Assembly (NCBI GenBank): GCA_023428515.1
Contig: JAEYXI010000110.1
Span: 1-15,422, forward strand
Length of the DNA: 15,422 nt
Origin: Pseudomonadota bacterium
Lineage (GTDB): Bacteria; Pseudomonadota; Alphaproteobacteria; Rhizobiales; Rhizobiaceae
Direction of reading: 5' to 3'
Shown here: positions 1-7,776 of the stretch, in pieces
Layout: each line of letters begins with the position of its first letter
Position numbering within the stretch: position 1 is the first letter of the stretch
Translations under genes and position numbers: made by a program
The notes under the pieces: model-generated
Told to the model about the DNA's origin: nothing
The model's input: only the letters and a program-made list of their open reading frames with translations
The model's database searches: none

Positions 1-722
1 GCCGGGCAGGAGCTCTGCTTCGCCGGAATGGCGATCGAGCGGATGCGCTTGCCGTCTGGCGAGTAGGAATCGAGGCTGCCTGCACCCCAGCGCGCGTTCC
101 AGAGCACGCCTTCGGCATCGACCACGGAACCGTCGAGGCCACCCTTGTCCTTACGCTGGTCGTGGAAGACTTGGGGTTCGCCTGAGGGTAGGCCGGTTGC
201 CGGATCGCAATCGACGCGCATAAGAATGTTGACGGCGGTGTCGGTGTAATAGGCGATGCTGCCGTCCGGCGAGAAGCAGATCGAATTCGGGATACCTATC
301 CCCGGAAAGAGCGTCCTGATCTCACCCTTGAAATACCAGCGGATCGAGCCGCCGCCCTTCTCTTCCGTCCGGGCCATGGTTCCGAACCACAATGCGCCCG
401 ACGGGTGCACGCGCGAATCGTTGGAGCGGGTCAGCGGATTGTCCGCCTCGACCGGCCGGTGGAGGCTCAGCTTCCCGGTTCTGACGTCGCGTATATGAAG
501 TCCCGTGTCGGTCACCAGGAGCTGGCGATCCGGATCGATGACGGCGAGCGCGCTGGCCATCACCGGCAGGTCATGGATGATGACGTCCCCGTCGGGCCAC
601 CGCTTCTCCAGCAGCTTCTTTTCCAGGATGTCGAACCAGAAGAGCGTGTCCGATTGCGGATCGTAGGTCGGTCCTTCGCCGAGATGGCAGGCTATGTCGG
701 AAAGCGCGGATACCGTGGTCAT
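1..722 (-). CDS. SMP-30/gluconolactonase family lactonase, 3' part cut by window edge
   Basis: Probably hydrolyses a sugar lactone (galactono- or gluconolactone) to the aldonic acid in the cytoplasm. I read it by hand on the minus strand: it starts at the ATG at 720-722 and stays open for 240 codons to the left edge. Family marks are GEGP near residue 15 with Glu16, the RSNDSRVHPSG block with Asn101, IPNSICFSPDG with Asn146, and LDGS with Asp197. These match the metal and substrate ligands of the six-bladed SMP-30 propeller (Glu18, Asn103, Asn154 and Asp204 in the mammalian protein). Family members are usually about 290-300 residues, so roughly 50 C-terminal residues lie outside. It begins 7 bases after the dgoA stop with only a weak ribosome site, so it is the last visible gene of the dgo operon. 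The context favours galactonolactonase, but the substrate is an inference. Confidence 0.87.
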   Translation of the reverse strand, partial: MTTVSALSDIACHLGEGPTYDPQSDTLFWFDILEKKLLEKRWPDGDVIIHDLPVMASALAVIDPDRQLLVTDTGLHIRDVRTGKLSLHRPVEADNPLTRSNDSRVHPSGALWFGTMARTEEKGGGSIRWYFKGEIRTLFPGIGIPNSICFSPDGSIAYYTDTAVNILMRVDCDPATGLPSGEPQVFHDQRKDKGGLDGSVVDAEGVLWNARWGAGSLDSYSPDGKRIRSIAIPAKQSSCP

Positions 723-729
723 GACGATC

Positions 730-1371
730 TCAAGCCCCCTGGCTCTTTGCGAACACAGCGTCCCATTCGGCGACGGCGGCAACGGCGCGGCCGGCGACGG
801 CTTCCGCGCCGAGGCCGGGCGTATAGAGGCTGGAGCCGAGGCCGAAGGTGGAGACCCCGATCCTTGCGTAGTCGGCAAAGTCCTTTTCCGAGACGCCACC
901 GACGGCACCGACGATCGTGTCCTTGGGCAGCACCGCCTTGATCGCTGCTATGCCCTTCGTACCGAGCGCGCTTGCCGGGAAGAATTTCAGTGCCGAGGCG
1001 CCGAGCGACAGCGCCAGAAACGCTTCGGTCGGCGTGAAGACACCGGGCATGGTGACCATGCCGTGATGGTTGGCGCGATCCATGACGGCGAGGTCGATGT
1101 TGGGGCTGACCAGAAGCCTGCCGCCGGCATTGTGGAGATCGTCGACCTGTTGAGCGGTCAGCACCGTGCCGGCGCCGACCAGCGCCGCCTTCGGCAGCGA
1201 TTTTGCCAGAAGCTCGATCGAGCGGAATGGGTCGGGCGAATTGAGCGGTACCTCGATCGCGTGGATGCCGGCCTCGAAGACGGCCGCCCCGATGGCGAGC
1301 GCCTCATCGGGCTTCACGCCGCGCAGGATCGCCACGAGACGGCGCTTCAGTTTCGGGAATGGCACTGTCAT
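730..1371 (-). CDS. dgoA: 2-dehydro-3-deoxy-6-phosphogalactonate aldolase
   Basis: Class I aldolase of the KDPG/KHG family, 213 residues. It splits 2-dehydro-3-deoxy-6-phosphogalactonate into pyruvate and D-glyceraldehyde-3-phosphate. The N-terminal AILRG carries Arg17, IEVPLNSP carries the acid/base Glu40, GAGTVL follows at 66-71, SPNID at 89-93, and ALKFFPAS holds the Schiff-base lysine at Lys129. The C-terminal AVGGV and GLGSSLY segments form the phosphate site. IEVPLNSP and ALKFFPAS resemble E. coli DgoA (IEIPLNSP-like, ALKIFPSS) more than Eda. The gene begins 9 bases after the dgoK stop, with a GAGG ribosome site overlapping that stop codon, so translation is probably coupled. The next gene is the lactonase, 7 bases on. 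Confidence 0.93.
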   Translation of the reverse strand: MTVPFPKLKRRLVAILRGVKPDEALAIGAAVFEAGIHAIEVPLNSPDPFRSIELLAKSLPKAALVGAGTVLTAQQVDDLHNAGGRLLVSPNIDLAVMDRANHHGMVTMPGVFTPTEAFLALSLGASALKFFPASALGTKGIAAIKAVLPKDTIVGAVGGVSEKDFADYARIGVSTFGLGSSLYTPGLGAEAVAGRAVAAVAEWDAVFAKSQGA

Positions 1372-1380
1372 GTCGGAACC

Positions 1381-2343
1381 TCAGGATGTCGCGCCGACCG
1401 GGTCCGTACCCAGCCAGCCGAGACGCTTGGCTGCCTCGAAGAGGCCCGCGCGCACCGCCTCGTCGGCGTCGGCCTGCAACACTGCGCAGCCGGCCAGCTT
1501 CAGCGCTGCGGCGTAAAGCGAGCCGAGCGGGCCGGAGGCGACGAGGATGATCTTGTCGGAGGGTGCATCGAAGAGGCGGCGAGCCGAGGCGATCTCGGCG
1601 CCGATGAGCAGGCCGGAGAGCCTGGCCGCGGCATCGGCGGGCGCGAGATCCTGGAGCAGCGTCGCTGCGCGGATGCGAAAGAGCGAGGGGCCGATGTCGC
1701 CGCCGTGGACGAGCGCTTCGGTGCAGGCAGCGACGAAGGCCGGCGTATCGGGCAGAGCGGGTGCCGCGTTCTCGCCAAGCGAATGACGCAGGATCGATTG
1801 CTTCGAGAGCACGGAAAAAAGCTCGCCGGTCAGCCATGTGCCGAAACCGGTGATCACCCCGTCCGCGGCCTCGACCCATTTCGAATGGGTGCCGGGCATG
1901 CAGATGAGATGGCGGCCGGAGGAAAAGAGCGGCAGCACGCCGGCGAGCTGGGTCTCCTCGCCGCGCATGACGTCGGGCGCCTCTGCGCTGTGCTGGGCGA
2001 GGCCGGGCAGGATGCGGATTTTGCGCGCCTGTCCGGAACCCAGGCCCGGGACCGGAACGGCGCCGGCAAGGATGCCGTCGAGGTCGGCAGGCAGCGTCAC
2101 ATAGGGCGCCTCGATCCAGCCTTGGCGTGCGCCGGCCATGCCGCAGATGATGACCGGCAGGTCTTGCGGCGCGCCGGCGGCGGCGAGATGCTTTTCGAGG
2201 ATTGGCCCGAACCCTTCAGCGCCGGCAGCAAGCATGCCTTCGCCGCTGCGTCTTTCCGCGAGCATGCCACCCGCCGCGTCGAGCAGCCAGAGCCGGAAAC
2301 TCGACGTCCCCCAGTCGACGGCAGCGACGGCGGGGCTCGTCAC
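1381..2343 (-). CDS. dgoK: 2-dehydro-3-deoxygalactonokinase
   Basis: Phosphorylates 2-dehydro-3-deoxy-D-galactonate with ATP to give the DgoA substrate. The protein has 320 residues. VDWGTSSFR at 9-17 is the ASKHA-type phosphate loop of the DgoK family, and MPGTHSKW at 149-156 followed by GTWLTGELF is the conserved family block. I chose the GTG at 2341-2343 as start: GGAGG lies at 2350-2354, six bases away, and the downstream protein begins straight at the nucleotide-binding strand. The open frame continues to 2457, but that extension is Arg/His-rich shadow sequence overlapping the SDR gene. The GTG overlaps the SDR stop as GTGA (4-base overlap), a sign of translational coupling. Confidence 0.93.
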   Translation of the reverse strand: MTSPAVAAVDWGTSSFRLWLLDAAGGMLAERRSGEGMLAAGAEGFGPILEKHLAAAGAPQDLPVIICGMAGARQGWIEAPYVTLPADLDGILAGAVPVPGLGSGQARKIRILPGLAQHSAEAPDVMRGEETQLAGVLPLFSSGRHLICMPGTHSKWVEAADGVITGFGTWLTGELFSVLSKQSILRHSLGENAAPALPDTPAFVAACTEALVHGGDIGPSLFRIRAATLLQDLAPADAAARLSGLLIGAEIASARRLFDAPSDKIILVASGPLGSLYAAALKLAGCAVLQADADEAVRAGLFEAAKRLGWLGTDPVGATS

Positions 2344-3107
2344 AGATATCCTCCGTCGACGATCAGCGTCTGCGCGGTCAGCATCCGCGAGGCGTCGGAG
2401 GCGAGGAAGAGGCAGGTGCCGACCATGTCTTCGGGTTGCATGACCTCGCGGATGCACTGCTTGGCGACATGCGCAGCAAGCGTTTCCTCTGTGGCCCAGA
2501 GATTGCGCTGGCGTTCGGTGATCACCCAGCCCGGCGCGACTGCGTTGACGCGAATGCCGTGCGGTCCGAGCCGTCCGGCGAGCCCCTTGGTGAGGCCGAT
2601 GATGCCGGCCTTGGCAGCGGTGTAGGAGGGCATGTCGGGATGGTTGATGAGGAAGGAGGTGGAGGTGAAGTTGATGATCGATCCTTTGCCGGCTTCGATC
2701 ATGCCCGGCGTGACCGCCTGCGCGGTGAAGAAATGCGGGCGCAAATTGATCGCCTGGTTGTTGTCCCAGTACTCCTCCGTCACCGCATCGATGTCGTGGC
2801 GCTCGTCATAGGCGGCATTGTTGATCAGCACGGTCACAGGGCCATGTGCGGCGATCGCTTTGGCCACGGCCTTGCGCAGCGCCTCGATGTCGGTGAGGTC
2901 CACCTTGAGGTAGAGCGGGCGGAGGGCCTCGGAAGCCGCGATGCGCTCCACCAACGCGCGGCTCGGCTCTTCGGCTATGTCGAGGAAGGCAACCTTGGCG
3001 CCCTGTCGCGTAAAACCCTCGGTAAGTGCGGCTCCGATGCCTGAGCCGCCGCCGGTGATCAGCACGGAAGCGCCTTCGAGATCGGGGAATCGCGCCGATG
3101 GCATCAT
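2340..3107 (-). CDS. SDR-family NAD(P)-dependent sugar dehydrogenase (probably galactose 1-dehydrogenase)
   Basis: Classical short-chain dehydrogenase of about 255 residues, first gene of the dgo operon. TGGGSGIG at 18-25 binds the dinucleotide. Asp43 at the end of the second strand favours NAD. NNAA is at 96-99, and the catalytic set is Ser149, Tyr162 and Lys166 (YTAAK), followed by RVNAVAPGW. Linked to a lactonase, dgoK and dgoA, its likely reaction is oxidation of D-galactose at C1 to galactonolactone. SDR substrates cannot be read from sequence, so this is inference; a related aldose such as L-fucose or D-fucose is possible. I start at the first of two adjacent ATGs (3105-3107; the second gives 254 residues). 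An upstream ATG at 3179 would add a tail with no SDR character. No strong ribosome site is visible. Confidence 0.88.
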   Translation of the reverse strand: MMPSARFPDLEGASVLITGGGSGIGAALTEGFTRQGAKVAFLDIAEEPSRALVERIAASEALRPLYLKVDLTDIEALRKAVAKAIAAHGPVTVLINNAAYDERHDIDAVTEEYWDNNQAINLRPHFFTAQAVTPGMIEAGKGSIINFTSTSFLINHPDMPSYTAAKAGIIGLTKGLAGRLGPHGIRVNAVAPGWVITERQRNLWATEETLAAHVAKQCIREVMQPEDMVGTCLFLASDASRMLTAQTLIVDGGYL

Positions 3108-3395
3108 GTCTTTCGCTGTCCCAAATTGCCTGCAGGAAATTGCGAGGCATGGTATCGGCGAAGCCGGAGCGAAGGGCAAGGCCTATCCCCGCCGCAGATC
3201 AAGGCGATTTATCAGCCAAGTGTCCGATGTTTGATCGAGAACTACGCGGAAATAGTCCTGCCTCACTGCTGCGTTCGACGGTCTTGGACGCGAGGCTCAA
3301 GCAGCTTGGACATTGGATGAATTGACCCTCCCGGCTTTGCGTGATCAAAGGCCGAGAATTGATAGATAAGTCCGATCTTCGCGGAGATGAGTGGA
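3108..3395. other. Divergent intergenic region between the dgo operon and glcB
   Basis: About 290 bases without a credible gene, carrying control signals for two opposite transcripts. Near the dgo side, two copies of AAATTGC (3123-3129 and 3137-3143) flank the 8-bp palindrome CCTGCAGG (3129-3136), between the proposed promoter and the SDR start. Near glcB, TTGACC at 3322-3327 could be a -35 element, but the bases 17-18 further on make a poor -10. No regulator gene, small ORF with a ribosome site, or terminator is visible here. Confidence 0.5.
3151..3179 (-). promoter_or_regulatory. Possible sigma-70 promoter of the dgo operon
   Basis: Read on the minus strand, TTGCCC (3174-3179) and GATACC (3151-3156) are separated by exactly 17 bases. 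This puts the transcript start about 37 bases before the SDR start. The -35 element matches four of six consensus bases and the -10 element only three, so this is tentative. Confidence 0.28.
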
Positions 3396-5573
3396 ATGAC
3401 CGACCGCATCGAAATCGCCGGCCTGCAGATTGCCCGCGAGCTGCATGATTTCGTGGTCGACGAGGTCATTCCGGGAACCGGCATCGATGCCAGGGAATTC
3501 TGGGCGGGCCTTTCGAACATCGTCCACGATCTCGCGCCGCGCAACCGTGCGCTACTTAGGCGCCGCGACGACCTGCAGGGCAAGATAGACGCCTGGCACC
3601 GCAAGCATGGCGCACCGAGCGACATGGAGGATTACAAGGCCTTTCTCGTCGAGATCGGCTATCTCGTCCCCGAAGGCACGCCCTTCAAGGTGACGACGGA
3701 GAATGTCGATCCGGAGATCGCATCGATCGCCGGGCCGCAGCTCGTCGTGCCGGTGATGAATGCGCGCTATGCGCTCAACGCCGCCAATGCGCGCTGGGGC
3801 TCGCTTTATGACGCGCTCTACGGCACCGACGCCATCACAGATGTCGGAGGCGCGGAGAGGGGTAAGGACTACAACCCCGTGCGCGGTGGTAAGGTGATCG
3901 CCTGGGTGCGCAACTTCCTCGACGCTGCCGTACCGCTCGACGGTGCAAGCTGGCGCGAAGTGCGCGACTTCTCGGTTGCCGATGCGCAACTCGTGGTCTC
4001 GCTCGACGGCGGCCGGGCGACCGGCCTGAAGGATCCGGAAAAATTCGCCGGCTATCTCGGTGAGGCGGCCGGGCCGGACCAGTTCCTGCTCCGGAACAAC
4101 GGCATTCATATCGAGATCCTGATCGACCCCACCTCGGCGATCGGCAAGGCCGACTCGGCCAACATATCGGATGTGTGGGTGGAGTCGGCCATCACGACCA
4201 TCCAGGATTTTGAGGATTCGATCGCCGCGGTCGATGCCGAGGACAAGGTCGCGGCCTACCGCAACTGGCTCGGCCTGATGAAGGGCGACCTCCAGGAAGA
4301 GGTCGAGAAGGGCGGCAAGACGTTCACCCGCAAGCTCAATCCCGATCTCGACTACAAGGCCCCCGACGGTTCGACCTTCGAGGTGAAGTGCCGCTCGTTG
4401 ATGCTGGTCAGGAATGTCGGCCACCTGATGTCCAATCCTGGGATCGTCGACCGCGAGGGACACGAGGTTCCGGAAGGCATCATGGATGCGGCCGTGACTG
4501 CGCGGATCGCGCTGCACGCCATCGGCGAGAACGGTCGCCGCAAGAATTCGCGCGCCGGCTCGATGTATGTGGTGAAGCCCAAGATGCATGGGCCGGACGA
4601 GGTCGAGTTCGCGGTAGAGATCTTCGCGCGCGTCGAGAAGATGCTGAAGATGAAGCCCAACACCATGAAGATGGGCATCATGGACGAGGAACGTCGTACT
4701 ACCGTCAACCTCAAGGAGTGCATCCGCGCCGCCAAGGAGCGCGTGGTGTTCATCAATACCGGCTTCCTCGACCGCACCGGCGATGAGATCCATACCTCGA
4801 TGGAAGCGGGTCCGATGATCCGCAAGGGCAACATGCGTCAGGCGGCCTGGATTTCGGCCTATGAAGCCTGGAACGTCGACACCGGTCTCGAATGTGGCCT
4901 GTCGGGCCATGCCCAGATCGGTAAGGGCATGTGGGCGATGCCCGACATGATGGCGGCGATGCTGGAGCAGAAGATCGGCCATCCGAAGGCGGGCGCCAAC
5001 ACGGCATGGGTGCCCTCCCCGACCGCCGCGACGCTGCATGCGACGCACTACCATCGGGTTGATGTGCACGCCGTGCAGGAAGAGTTGAAGAACCGGCCGA
5101 AGGCAAAGCTCGACGACATATTGTCCGTGCCGGTCGCCGTGCGGCCGAACTGGACGGCGGAGGACATCCAGAAGGAGCTCGACAACAACGCCCAGGGGAT
5201 TCTCGGCTATGTCGTGCGCTGGATCGACCAGGGCGTCGGCTGTTCCAAGGTGCCTGACATCAACGATGTCGCGCTGATGGAGGATCGCGCCACGCTGCGC
5301 ATCTCCTCGCAGCACATCGCCAACTGGCTGTACCATGGCGTATGCAGCGGCGAGCAGGTCATGGAGACGCTCATGCGCATGGCGGCCGTGGTCGATGAGC
5401 AAAACCAAGGCGACCCGCTCTACCGGCCGATGGCCCAAGATTTCGACAATTCGATCGCCTTCCAGGCGGCCTGCGACCTCGTCTTCAAGGGCCGCGAGCA
5501 GCCGAACGGCTACACCGAGCCGGTGCTTCACGCGCGCCGGCTGGAGCTGAAGGCGCGGGACCGGGCGGGATGA
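3396..5573 (+). CDS. glcB: Malate synthase G
   Basis: Condenses glyoxylate with acetyl-CoA to malate, the second step of the glyoxylate bypass, also used in glycolate and allantoin catabolism. The protein has 725 residues (723 in E. coli). It can be followed along its whole length, with blocks such as [49 protein letters not shown] and [11 protein letters not shown]. The glyoxylate-binding arginine is Arg333 in [14 protein letters not shown], and the catalytic base is Asp630 in [13 protein letters not shown] (Asp631 in E. coli). The conserved GCSKVPDI precedes it. I prefer the ATG at 3396: the GGAG nine bases before it is a usable ribosome site, whereas the ATG at 3387 directly abuts that GGAG. 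Isocitrate lyase is not in the window. tsaB follows 19 bases later, so read-through is likely. Confidence 0.96.
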   Translation: MTDRIEIAGLQIARELHDFVVDEVIPGTGIDAREFWAGLSNIVHDLAPRNRALLRRRDDLQGKIDAWHRKHGAPSDMEDYKAFLVEIGYLVPEGTPFKVTTENVDPEIASIAGPQLVVPVMNARYALNAANARWGSLYDALYGTDAITDVGGAERGKDYNPVRGGKVIAWVRNFLDAAVPLDGASWREVRDFSVADAQLVVSLDGGRATGLKDPEKFAGYLGEAAGPDQFLLRNNGIHIEILIDPTSAIGKADSANISDVWVESAITTIQDFEDSIAAVDAEDKVAAYRNWLGLMKGDLQEEVEKGGKTFTRKLNPDLDYKAPDGSTFEVKCRSLMLVRNVGHLMSNPGIVDREGHEVPEGIMDAAVTARIALHAIGENGRRKNSRAGSMYVVKPKMHGPDEVEFAVEIFARVEKMLKMKPNTMKMGIMDEERRTTVNLKECIRAAKERVVFINTGFLDRTGDEIHTSMEAGPMIRKGNMRQAAWISAYEAWNVDTGLECGLSGHAQIGKGMWAMPDMMAAMLEQKIGHPKAGANTAWVPSPTAATLHATHYHRVDVHAVQEELKNRPKAKLDDILSVPVAVRPNWTAEDIQKELDNNAQGILGYVVRWIDQGVGCSKVPDINDVALMEDRATLRISSQHIANWLYHGVCSGEQVMETLMRMAAVVDEQNQGDPLYRPMAQDFDNSIAFQAACDLVFKGREQPNGYTEPVLHARRLELKARDRAG

Positions 5574-5592
5574 CACGCGCGGGCGGCGCTTC

Positions 5593-6270
5593 ATGATCGT
5601 CCTCGCCATCGACACGGCCTCGGCGCTCTGCGCGGCCGCCTTGTATGACAGCGATGCCGGAAAGGAACTTGGCCGGGCGGTGCTCGATCTCGGCAAGGGT
5701 CATGCCGAGCACCTGATGGGTGTCGTTCATGACGCCATGGCGAAGGCCGGTGTGGATTTTCCAGCTCTCGGTCGTATCGCCGTGGCGGTCGGACCCGGTT
5801 CCTTCACCGGCGTGCGTGTCGGCGTGTCGGCCGCGCGGGGCTTTGCGATGGCGGTGAAGATCCCGGCGGTCGGCGTGACGACGCTGGAGGCGATCGCGGC
5901 GGACGCACGCGAGAAGGTTGGCGCGAGGAAAGTGATGGCAGCGCTCGACGGCGGCCGGGGCGAAGTGCATCTGGCTGTCTACGACGAAGCGGGTGCGCTG
6001 TTGTTCGGGCCGGTGGCGACGACGCTCCAGGGGGCTGCCGCCATTGCCAGGGAGCACATGCCGCTTCTGGTTGGCACGGCGGCGGCGATGGTTGTCGAAG
6101 AGGCGCAGGCGGGGCTTGAAACCGGCGCAGCGGTCGCAACCGCCGACATAGGGGTTTATGCCCGGCTCGGCGCTGTGAAAGAAGCCGGGGAGAAGCCGAA
6201 GCCGCTCTATCTGCGCGACGCCGACGCCAAACCGCAGGCCGGTTTCGTCCTGCCGCGAATCCGGTCATGA
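5593..6270 (+). CDS. tsaB: tRNA threonylcarbamoyladenosine biosynthesis protein TsaB
   Basis: TsaB (YeaZ) is the partner of TsaD and TsaE in making t6A at position 37 of ANN-decoding tRNAs. The protein has 225 residues, normal for the family. It opens with the ASKHA-fold strand MIVLAIDTAS and carries the signature GPGSFTGVRVGVSAARG from residue 67, which forms the TsaD-binding face. It lacks the metal-binding histidines of TsaD, as expected for the paralogue. It starts 19 bases after glcB, without a strong ribosome site or room for a full promoter, so transcription probably comes from within or before glcB. rimI follows 37 bases later, an arrangement common in bacteria. Confidence 0.93.
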   Translation: MIVLAIDTASALCAAALYDSDAGKELGRAVLDLGKGHAEHLMGVVHDAMAKAGVDFPALGRIAVAVGPGSFTGVRVGVSAARGFAMAVKIPAVGVTTLEAIAADAREKVGARKVMAALDGGRGEVHLAVYDEAGALLFGPVATTLQGAAAIAREHMPLLVGTAAAMVVEEAQAGLETGAAVATADIGVYARLGAVKEAGEKPKPLYLRDADAKPQAGFVLPRIRS

Positions 6271-6307
6271 TCCCTGTCGGAAACGCCCACACGACAAGAC
6301 GAAGTTC

Positions 6308-6799
6308 ATGCGCATACCCTTTCTGACGCCGAGAATCCGCGATTATGCGCTGGAGCCGCTGACCTTGAAGGACAGCCCGGCCGTGTCGGCGATCCACCAC
6401 GAGGATTTCGTGCGTCCCTGGAGCGACGGCGAGTTCGCCAGCCTGCTCGGGCAGGAGACGGTGTTCGGCTTCGCCGCCCGCGAGACCGGCAGGGGCGATG
6501 CGCCGCCGGTCGGCTTCGTGCTGGCCAGGCTGGCGGCCGGTGAGGGTGAGATCCTGACGGTGGCGGTGGCGCGGACGCATCGCCGGCAGGGGTTGGGTTG
6601 GCGGCTGATGGACGCGGTCCTGCGCGAGCTTCACAGCCAGCGGGCCGAAGCGCTTTTCCTCGAGGTCGACGAGACCAATGCGGCGGCGATCGCGCTCTAC
6701 CGGCGGCTCGGCTTCTTCGAGGTCGGCAAGCGGCCGCGTTATTACGAGACCGGCGAAGGCAGGAGCGGCGCGCTTGTCATGCGGCGCGATCTTCGTTAG
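6308..6799 (+). CDS. rimI: Ribosomal protein S18-alanine N-acetyltransferase RimI (GNAT family)
   Basis: Transfers acetyl from acetyl-CoA to a protein N-terminus, classically Ala1 of ribosomal protein S18. The protein has 163 residues. The GNAT acetyl-CoA loop is R-R-Q-G-L-G at about 92-97, preceded by the strand ILTVAVARTHR. The C-terminal block LEVDETNAAAIALYRRLGFFEVGKRPRYY follows; the N-x-x-A-x-x-L-Y-x-x-x-G-F pattern and the Arg-Tyr-Tyr ending are typical of RimI. Its place just after tsaB supports the name over other GNATs. Bacterial RimI can be less specific than its name suggests, so substrates other than S18 are possible. Confidence 0.9.
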   Translation: MRIPFLTPRIRDYALEPLTLKDSPAVSAIHHEDFVRPWSDGEFASLLGQETVFGFAARETGRGDAPPVGFVLARLAAGEGEILTVAVARTHRRQGLGWRLMDAVLRELHSQRAEALFLEVDETNAAAIALYRRLGFFEVGKRPRYYETGEGRSGALVMRRDLR

Positions 6800-6825
6800 C
6801 GCGTATTCATGAAGCATGTTTCTTG

Positions 6826-6850
6826 CCCGGAAAGTCCGCAAATTTCCGGG
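6826..6850. repeat. Perfect 8-bp inverted repeat in the rimI-plsC gap
   Basis: Arms CCCGGAAA (6826-6833) and TTTCCGGG (6843-6850) flank a 9-base loop. It lies 26 bases after the rimI stop and could form an RNA hairpin that ends or slows the glcB-tsaB-rimI transcript. No T-run follows on either strand, so it is not a standard intrinsic terminator; an operator is the other reading. The rest of the 117-base gap shows no convincing promoter. Confidence 0.5.
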
Positions 6851-6916
6851 ATGGCGCTTCGCGGCAGTTTCAGGTTTTCCGACCGGAATTGCGACAAATA
6901 GGGGCGGCGCGACGAG

Positions 6917-7729
6917 ATGATCGGCAGTATCCGGCTTGTGGTCGCGCTCGGCTGCGTCGTCGTCTCGACGCTGGTGCTGGTGCCTCTCCAGCTGATCGCC
7001 ATGAAGACGAAACTCTGGAGCGAGTGGCGCGTACTGCGCCTCTGGCACCGGGGGAACTGCCGGGCGCTGGGCTTCCGTGTCCACCAGAAGGGCGGCCTGA
7101 CGGCGAAAAGGCCGCTGGTCGTGGCGGCGAACCATGTTTCCTGGACCGACATCTCGGTCATCGGCTCGCGCTGCGATGTTTCCTTCATCGCCAAGGCCGA
7201 CATGGCTGCCTGGCCGGTGATGGGCTGGCTGGCGAAACTGCAGCGCACCATCTTCATCGAACGCGAGCGCCGGCGCACCTCCGGCAAGCAGGCTAGTGAG
7301 ATCGCCAGGCGGCTTGCCGATGGCGAGGCGGTGGTGCTGTTCGCGGAGGGCACGACTGGCGACGGCAATCTCGTCCTGCCGTTCAAGAGTACGCTTTTCG
7401 GCGCCGCCACCATGGCGATTTCCGAAGGCGCGGTCGACAGGGTCTTCATCCAGCCGCTGACCATCGCCTATACCCGTGTCCAGGGCCTGCCGATGGGCCG
7501 CCAGCATCGGCCGCTCGCCTCCTGGATCGGCGATACGGACCTGGCGCCGCATGCCGTCGCGCTGCTCAAGGAAGGCGCGGTCGACGTGGAGCTGCATTTC
7601 GGCGAGGCGATCGAGTTTTCCGCCGGCGACAATCGCAAGGAGGCGACCAAGCGCGCCGAGGCGGATGTGCGCGCCATGCTGGGGACGGCGCTTGCCAGCC
7701 CGGAGCCGAGCCGGCGCAGGCCCGCCTAG
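6917..7729 (+). CDS. plsC: PlsC-like 1-acyl-sn-glycerol-3-phosphate acyltransferase
   Basis: Lysophospholipid acyltransferase of 270 residues that esterifies a lyso-lipid, most simply lysophosphatidic acid to phosphatidic acid, at the inner membrane. A hydrophobic segment at about residues 4-25 is probably the membrane anchor. Family motifs come in order: H-x4-D as NHVSWTD with His73 and Asp78, FIERERRR as block [11 protein letters not shown] with Glu144-Gly-Thr as block III, and FIQPLTIAY as block IV. Rhizobia also have OlsA, a paralogue that O-acylates lyso-ornithine lipid. OlsA belongs to the same family and cannot be excluded, although no olsB lies alongside. The C-terminus is charged and Arg-rich. 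The start codon has only a distant GGGG-type ribosome site. Confidence 0.85.
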   Translation: MIGSIRLVVALGCVVVSTLVLVPLQLIAMKTKLWSEWRVLRLWHRGNCRALGFRVHQKGGLTAKRPLVVAANHVSWTDISVIGSRCDVSFIAKADMAAWPVMGWLAKLQRTIFIERERRRTSGKQASEIARRLADGEAVVLFAEGTTGDGNLVLPFKSTLFGAATMAISEGAVDRVFIQPLTIAYTRVQGLPMGRQHRPLASWIGDTDLAPHAVALLKEGAVDVELHFGEAIEFSAGDNRKEATKRAEADVRAMLGTALASPEPSRRRPA

Positions 7730-7776
7730 CCAGAATCGTCTGTTTTTCGTCATCAAAACCCTCTAAAAGCCGCCGC

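Noticed and set aside
3108..3179. Longer SDR start at 3179
   Set aside because: The added 24 residues do not resemble an SDR N-terminus, and this start would fall on the best promoter candidate.
3283..3311. Two copies of CTTGGAC 22 bases apart before glcB
   Set aside because: Seven-base repeats are expected a few times by chance in a region this size, and nothing else supports a site.
3594..3610. TGGCAC resembling a sigma-54 -24 element
   Set aside because: It lies inside glcB and lacks the TTGC element at the required distance.
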